Shown here one piece after another: positions 6,463-11,371 of a stretch of DNA of 11,371 bases; within the stretch, counting starts at the first letter, position 1, and every line of letters starts with the position of its first letter. The notes below the pieces were generated by a model, which did no database searches, was not told the DNA's origin, and saw only the letters and a program-made list of their open reading frames with translations. A program made the position numbers and the translations under genes. Source of the DNA: Pseudomonadota bacterium (GTDB lineage Bacteria; Pseudomonadota; Alphaproteobacteria; Rhizobiales; Xanthobacteraceae); assembly GCA_021779635.1 (NCBI GenBank), contig JAJYAH010000021.1, positions 10,226 through 21,596 on the forward strand, written 5' to 3'.

Positions 6463-7893
6463 TTAGTACCGGTAATGATCCGCCTTGAACGGGCCTTCCG
6501 GCTTGACGCCGATATAGTCGGCCTGGTCCGGCCGCAGCTTTGTCAATTTCACGCCGATCTTGGCGAGATGCAGCCGCGCTACCTTTTCGTCGAGCGATTT
6601 CGGCAGCACATAGACCTTCTTCTGGTATTTGCCGCCCGCGTTGTTGGCGAACAGCTCGATCTGCGCCAGCGTCTGGTTGGTGAACGACGCCGACATCACA
6701 AAGCTCGGATGCCCCATGGCGTTGCCGAGATTCACCAGACGACCTTCCGACAGCAGGACGATGCGGTGCTTGTCGGGGAATTCGATCTCGTCGACCTGCG
6801 GCTTGATGTTCGTCCATTTCAGGTTGCGAAGGCCCGCGATCTGGATCTCGTTGTCGAAGTGACCGATGTTGCAGACGATGGCGCGGTCCTTCATCGCGCG
6901 CATATGCTCGATGGTGATGATGTCCTTGTTGCCCGTTGCCGTCACGAAGATGTCGGCGCGGGGGGCGGCATCTTCCATGGTGACGACTTCATAGCCTTCC
7001 ATCGCCGCCTGCAGCGCGCAGATCGGATCGACTTCCGACACCAGCACGCGGCAGCCGGCCTGGCGCAATGAGGCGGCCGAGCCCTTGCCGACGTCGCCGA
7101 AGCCCGCGACCATCGCCACCTTGCCCGACATCATGACGTCGGTGCCGCGGCGGATGCCGTCGACCAGCGATTCGCGGCAACCGTAGAGATTGTCGAACTT
7201 CGATTTGGTGACGCTGTCGTTGACGTTGATCGCCGGAAACAGCAGCTTGCCTTCCTTCTCCATGGTGTAGAGCCGGTGCACGCCCGTCGTGGTCTCTTCC
7301 GAAACGCCCCTGATGTTTTTCGCGATCTCGGCGAACCAGCCCTTGGGCTTTTCCTTCAACAGCTTCTTGATCAGCGCGAAGAACACCTGCTCTTCTTCCG
7401 ATTCCGGCTTGTCGAGGAATTTCACGTCGCCGGTCTCGGCGCGCAGGCCGTGATGCACCAGCATGGTGGCGTCGCCGCCGTCATCGAGGATCATGTTGGG
7501 CGTGCCGCCGCCATGCCAGTCGAACAGTCTGGCGGTGTAGTCCCAGTATTCGGTGAGGCTCTCGCCCTTCACCGCGAACACCGGAATGCCGGCCGCCGCG
7601 ATCGCGGCCGCGGCGTGATCCTGCGTCGAATAGATGTTGCAGGAAACCCAGCGGATGTCGGCGCCGAGCGCCGCCAGCGTCTCGATCAAGACCGCGGTCT
7701 GAATCGTCATGTGCAGCGAGCCCGCGATCCGCGCGCCCTTCAAAGGTTGTTTGGGGCCGTATTCCTCGCGCGTCGCCATCAGCCCCGGCATCTCGGTCTC
7801 GGCCAGCGAAATTTCCTTGCGGCCGAATTCGGCGAGCGAGATGTCCTTGACGATGTAGTCGGTGAAGGCAGGCTTCTTGGCGGTGGCGGTCAT
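6463..7893 (-). CDS. ahcY: Adenosylhomocysteinase (S-adenosylhomocysteine hydrolase)
   Basis: Cytoplasmic, NAD-dependent enzyme that splits S-adenosylhomocysteine, the inhibitory by-product of methylation, into adenosine and homocysteine, so completing the activated-methyl cycle. The 476-aa product shows both family signatures: [16 protein letters not shown] (84-99) and the NAD-binding [17 protein letters not shown] (257-273). It has the substrate-region [13 protein letters not shown] and the conserved C-terminus KADHYRY. Residues about 153-193 are the extra segment found in one bacterial/plant-type class of the enzyme. The start at 7893 has AAGGA about 9 nt upstream. The frame extends 30 codons further, but that extension (MPGTSPGMT...) runs into the palindromic repeat and is not protein. 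It lies 214 bp downstream of metK on the same strand. I saw no SAH-riboswitch core upstream. Confidence 0.98.
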   Translation of the reverse strand: MTATAKKPAFTDYIVKDISLAEFGRKEISLAETEMPGLMATREEYGPKQPLKGARIAGSLHMTIQTAVLIETLAALGADIRWVSCNIYSTQDHAAAAIAAAGIPVFAVKGESLTEYWDYTARLFDWHGGGTPNMILDDGGDATMLVHHGLRAETGDVKFLDKPESEEEQVFFALIKKLLKEKPKGWFAEIAKNIRGVSEETTTGVHRLYTMEKEGKLLFPAINVNDSVTKSKFDNLYGCRESLVDGIRRGTDVMMSGKVAMVAGFGDVGKGSAASLRQAGCRVLVSEVDPICALQAAMEGYEVVTMEDAAPRADIFVTATGNKDIITIEHMRAMKDRAIVCNIGHFDNEIQIAGLRNLKWTNIKPQVDEIEFPDKHRIVLLSEGRLVNLGNAMGHPSFVMSASFTNQTLAQIELFANNAGGKYQKKVYVLPKSLDEKVARLHLAKIGVKLTKLRPDQADYIGVKPEGPFKADHYRY

Positions 7894-7956
7894 GTGATCG
7901 GTTCCTTTATCCTTGCGGGAACGAACGTCCCAGCGAAGGGGGTCTGCAATTTCACT

Positions 7957-8070
7957 CGTCATGCCCGGGCTCGTCCCGGGCATCCACGTCTTGGCCGCAA
8001 CTGAAGAAAGACGTGGATGGCCGGGACATCTGCGCGAAGACGCGCTTCGCGCTTTAGCCCGGCCATGACG
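7957..8070. repeat. Nested palindromic intergenic repeat (REP/BIME-like), 114 bp
   Basis: The element begins CGTCATG and ends CATGACG. The left part is a hairpin-rich arm (GCCCGGGC...GCCCGGG) running into ATCCACGTCTT at about 7982-7992. This pairs with AAGACGTGGAT at 8008-8018. The right half holds an additional hairpin GCGCGAAG / CTTCGCGC at about 8032-8052, then AGCCCGGCCATGACG. The whole could fold into one long imperfect cruciform or RNA hairpin between metK and ahcY. I recall very similar palindromes scattered between genes of Bradyrhizobium and relatives; only one copy is in this window. It may reduce read-through or stabilise the mRNA end. Confidence 0.75.
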
Positions 8071-8107
8071 GCTTAAATGTGTCGCGGCTTCATCCGCAAA
8101 TATTCGA

Positions 8108-9304
<1,197 letters not shown>

Positions 9305-9319
9305 CAACTATCCCCTTTT

Positions 9320-9339
9320 CCGCCAGACCTCGGCGGTCT
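9320..9339 (-). promoter_or_regulatory. Two mutually exclusive short hairpins in the metK leader
   Basis: In the metK transcript, AGACC/GGTCT (plus-strand 9325-9329 with 9335-9339, 5-nt loop) and CCGCC/GGCGG (9320-9324 with 9332-9336, 7-nt loop) overlap and cannot form together. They end only a few nucleotides before the AAGGGGA ribosome binding site. This could be a small control element or chance in GC-rich DNA. It does not resemble the SAM-riboswitch cores I know. Confidence 0.3.
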
Positions 9340-9361
9340 TTTCGTGATGTGTCCTGAAATG

Positions 9362-10717
9362 TCAGTCGCGACGGCGCGAGATGACGTAGGATTCGTCGTA
9401 GAACCAGAGCCCGTTATGCTTGCGCAGAACCTCTCTGGCGGCATCGAGGTAACGGCCGCCTTGTGTCATTTCCGTCAACCGGTCGTCTTCGATCTGGGCG
9501 ACATACACCGCCGCGTTCCATGCTGCAAAGGCTGTCGAGGTTCCAATCGACCCGGTGACCTCATTTGGCAGCGCTTCCATATCATAGCGGAAGATCGAAC
9601 GGTTATCGGCATATGCGTTAAAATTGAGGTCGCGCCCGGCCGAGCCCAGCTCGTATTTCACAGCGCGCAATAGCTCATGACGGCTCACCGCGAAAGGATT
9701 TTCTCCGGGCCAGACCGCCTGGATAATCTCCAGGCCCGGGTCATGCCCGTGGGAGTGAATTCCGATCAGCCGGCCGCCGGCCCGCAGTGCCCGGCCAAGC
9801 GGCGCAATGATGCGTTTGGCACGGAAATTAACCGAGGATTTGGCCCTGTAGGGCTGCGAAGCGATCACCAGATCGAAATTGGCCTCGGAGCGGCCGGCCC
9901 GGGGAATGATCGAATCCAGCAAAAACCGGTGGTCTTCCCGGTAGAGCACGATCGCGACCGGCCGCTCATAGACCGGCATCCCCGAGCGCGGGCTGACACT
10001 GGCGCGCCAGTTTTGCTCCAGAAACGGACCTAATTCGGCGATCTGGGCCTCAAAATCCCCCGAAGAGGCTCCCCTCAGGGGCACCTCATGCCAGATCATG
10101 CCGGCGGCCGCCGCCGGCGAAGCCGGGGTCAGCCAGGGCGCCTCGGCGTAGTACATGTTTGTGAGCACAAAAACGGTCGCCGGGTGCTCGAACAGCCGGT
10201 CGGGCACCTTGTCCAGGGTCAGCCGGACATCCTCCAGGCTGAGCTCCTTGCCGGCGATGTAGAACGGCATATGGGGAAAGCGGCTGTGCATGGTACGCAT
10301 GACCCGTGCCAGCACGGTGCCGTCACCGACGCCGGCGTCGAATACCCGCAGCGCCGGCGGGCGGGGGTGGATGCTGGACAGCTCCAGCGCCACCCGTTCC
10401 GCGATCACCCGCTTCTCGCCGCAGGTATGGACGAACAGCAGGTATTTCTGCCGGTTCTCGAAAAACCGGAAATTGCCGCGGGGGTCGCGCTTCTCGGGCG
10501 GGACTTCGAGGCCGCGCGGCGGCGCCACGCCGCCCGGCATGGCGGCGGCGATATAGCCCTGGATACGCTCCAGGGTGTCGATGGTGATGCGCTTGCCCTC
10601 GCGCAGGCGATGCACCAGCTTGCCGTCGTTGACGGCCCGGCGGCCGAAAGTCGATTCCGCCATATCGGCCTGGCGGCAGAATTCGGAAATCTGGCTCAGA
10701 ATTTGGTCGTTCTTCAT
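9362..10717 (-). CDS. HTH-like domain fused to a SAM-dependent methyltransferase-like domain
   Basis: A 451-aa protein whose specific function I do not know. Residues about 1-55 resemble a small helix-turn-helix module common in alphaproteobacteria (pattern FC...MAESTFGRRAVNDGKLVHRLREG...TLERIQGYI), suggesting nucleic-acid binding. After a Pro-rich linker, residues about 85-330 look like a class I methyltransferase: motif I VFDAGVGDGTVLARV (125-139), FDLVIASQPY (281-290) at the motif IV position, and LRAGGRLIGIHSHG (311-324) as the following strand. SQPY resembles the (D/N/S)PP(Y/F) motif of amino-methyltransferases. The C-terminal 110 residues (NEVTGSIGTSTAFAAWNA and onward) are unfamiliar. 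No Shine-Dalgarno precedes the ATG at 10717, but this start gives the full HTH module. It is followed by metK after 57 bp, so its SAM supply is encoded next door. Confidence 0.8.
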   Translation of the reverse strand: MKNDQILSQISEFCRQADMAESTFGRRAVNDGKLVHRLREGKRITIDTLERIQGYIAAAMPGGVAPPRGLEVPPEKRDPRGNFRFFENRQKYLLFVHTCGEKRVIAERVALELSSIHPRPPALRVFDAGVGDGTVLARVMRTMHSRFPHMPFYIAGKELSLEDVRLTLDKVPDRLFEHPATVFVLTNMYYAEAPWLTPASPAAAAGMIWHEVPLRGASSGDFEAQIAELGPFLEQNWRASVSPRSGMPVYERPVAIVLYREDHRFLLDSIIPRAGRSEANFDLVIASQPYRAKSSVNFRAKRIIAPLGRALRAGGRLIGIHSHGHDPGLEIIQAVWPGENPFAVSRHELLRAVKYELGSAGRDLNFNAYADNRSIFRYDMEALPNEVTGSIGTSTAFAAWNAAVYVAQIEDDRLTEMTQGGRYLDAAREVLRKHNGLWFYDESYVISRRRD

Positions 10718-11093
10718 CGCGGAGAGTTTGAGCCCGGATTTGGGATGGGTGGTTGGGCAGCGGCGGATGTCGCAGGTGTCCTACCACTTTCTGCCCACCG
10801 GGCGTACCCCCCTCGCGGCGCGCGCTTTTGCGGGCGTCTCGAAACACCTGCCAGAGATACCTCCGGGCTTCCGCCGCGGCCATTGCACCACAGAATCGGA
10901 CTACAAGAAAATCAGGCGTTTGTCGGACTCCCCTGCCCCCGTTCGTCCTCTGGGCGAGCGCACGCAAACGGCGGCCATCGTGACCAACGATTCCCGTTAA
11001 CCTGCACGTCGCCGATCCCGCCCGCACCGCAGCCTTCGAGACAAAGCACGAAGGATACCGGCTCATCTGAAGCCAACCACAAGGACATTCCTG
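10718..11093. other. Divergent intergenic region, 376 bp
   Basis: This separates the leftward HTH-methyltransferase gene from the rightward VOC gene and must hold both promoters unless transcripts enter from outside. I see no convincing -35/-10 pair, no tRNA or riboswitch, and no ORF with coding character; the frames open here are continuations of antisense shadows. The only structure noted is the inverted repeat at 11033-11054. Confidence 0.5.
11033..11054. repeat. Inverted repeat upstream of the VOC gene, possible operator or hairpin
   Basis: CCTTCG (11033-11038) and CGAAGG (11049-11054) are perfect inverted copies around a 10-nt centre, 39 bp before the VOC start codon. The 16-bp centre-to-centre spacing could suit a dimeric regulator, but no regulator gene is in view. 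Low confidence. Confidence 0.3.
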
Positions 11094-11371
11094 ATGACTT
11101 CCATCACGCCATTCCTCTGGTTTGACAACAACGTTCCCGAGGCGGTCGCCTTCTACAAATCAGTGTTTCCCAATGCCAGGGTCGAAACGGTCAGTAATTT
11201 CATGGCGACCTTCGAACTTGAGGGGCAGAGGTTTAATGCCCTCAATGGCGGCCCAAAATACAAGTTCAACGAGTCGTTTTCCTTCTTCATCAGCGTCGCG
11301 AGCCTGGAAGACGTGGACTATTTCTGGAACAGACTGATCGCCGACGGCGGCGAGGAATCCAGGTGCGCATC
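11094..11371 (+). CDS. PhnB-like VOC-superfamily protein (3' partial)
   Basis: The first 92 residues of a small protein of the glyoxalase/bleomycin-resistance (VOC) superfamily, PhnB-like branch; databases often give this branch the misleading name 3-demethylubiquinone-9 3-methyltransferase domain. Landmarks are ITPFLWFDNNVPEAVAFYKS (4-23), VFPNARVETV, FELEGQRFNALNGGP (40-54), FNESFSFFISV and DYFWNRLIADGGEESRC (75-91), all in family order. From memory, typical members have roughly 12 more residues (a Gly/Pro-rich loop) between the second strand and the ATFELEG segment; here that loop is missing. AAGGA lies 8 nt before the ATG, a good ribosome binding site. The frame is open to the window edge, so the C-terminal half is not visible. 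The biochemical role of this branch is generally unknown. Confidence 0.92.
   Translation, partial: MTSITPFLWFDNNVPEAVAFYKSVFPNARVETVSNFMATFELEGQRFNALNGGPKYKFNESFSFFISVASLEDVDYFWNRLIADGGEESRCA

Noticed and set aside
7894..7983. N-terminal extension of ahcY by 30 codons
   Set aside because: It reads into the palindromic repeat (peptide MPGTSPGMT); the ATG at 7893 has a ribosome binding site and fits the family.
7894..8107. SAH riboswitch upstream of ahcY
   Set aside because: No recognisable conserved core; most of the gap is the palindromic repeat.
9325..9343. Plus-strand hairpin followed by TTTT, resembling an intrinsic terminator
   Set aside because: Both flanking genes are on the minus strand, so no rightward transcript is expected here; the structure is more relevant as part of the metK leader.
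10088..11125. Plus-strand open frame (345 codons) across the methyltransferase 5' part and the divergent region
   Set aside because: Most of it is antisense to a better-supported gene, the rest is low-complexity, and it overlaps the VOC start in another frame.

Overview
The window looks like a chromosomal segment from a GC-rich alphaproteobacterium of the Bradyrhizobium / Rhodopseudomonas / Nitrobacter group (Nitrobacteraceae). I base this on codon use, on the style of the chemotaxis-receptor C-terminus, and on a nested palindromic intergenic repeat (7957-8070) of a kind I associate with those genomes. No phage, IS, CRISPR, tRNA or rRNA sequence is visible. The genus is an inference from memory, not a database match.

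Layout, left to right. (1) 3-731 (+): the C-terminal signalling domain of a chemotaxis receptor, cut by the window edge. It converges on a small hypothetical gene (748-915, -). (2) 1054-2517 (-): an EthA-like Baeyer-Villiger flavoprotein monooxygenase. (3) 2577-6414: a cluster of four genes for exported proteins, arranged as two divergent pairs around a 208-bp intergenic region. Leftward run a protein with two tandem DUF4399 domains and, 7 bp downstream, a caspase-fold (C14) peptidase with a duplicated Cys-bracketed C-terminal repeat. Rightward run a SUMF1/FGE-fold protein lacking the FGE catalytic cysteines and, overlapping it by 4 bp (ATGA), a small secreted protein of unknown function. (4) 6463-10717 (-): a methyl-cycle block read leftward: an HTH-methyltransferase-like fusion, then metK (SAM synthetase), then ahcY (SAH hydrolase). 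(5) 11094-11371 (+): the start of a PhnB-like VOC protein, cut by the right edge.

How the parts may work together. MetK makes SAM, a methyltransferase uses it, and AhcY removes the inhibitory SAH. The unusual part of that block is the HTH-methyltransferase gene placed just upstream of metK. The caspase / DUF4399 / SUMF1-fold / small-protein cluster is the best candidate for an undescribed system. All four products carry Sec-type signal peptides, which suggests a periplasmic or surface function rather than a cytoplasmic death or defence role. Caspase and SUMF1-fold genes are known to associate in bacteria, but I know of no assigned role for this particular combination.

Intergenic stretches over about 200 bp: 4879-5086 (divergent, with a possible leftward promoter), 7894-8107 (mostly the palindromic repeat) and 10718-11093 (divergent; only a short inverted repeat near its right end).
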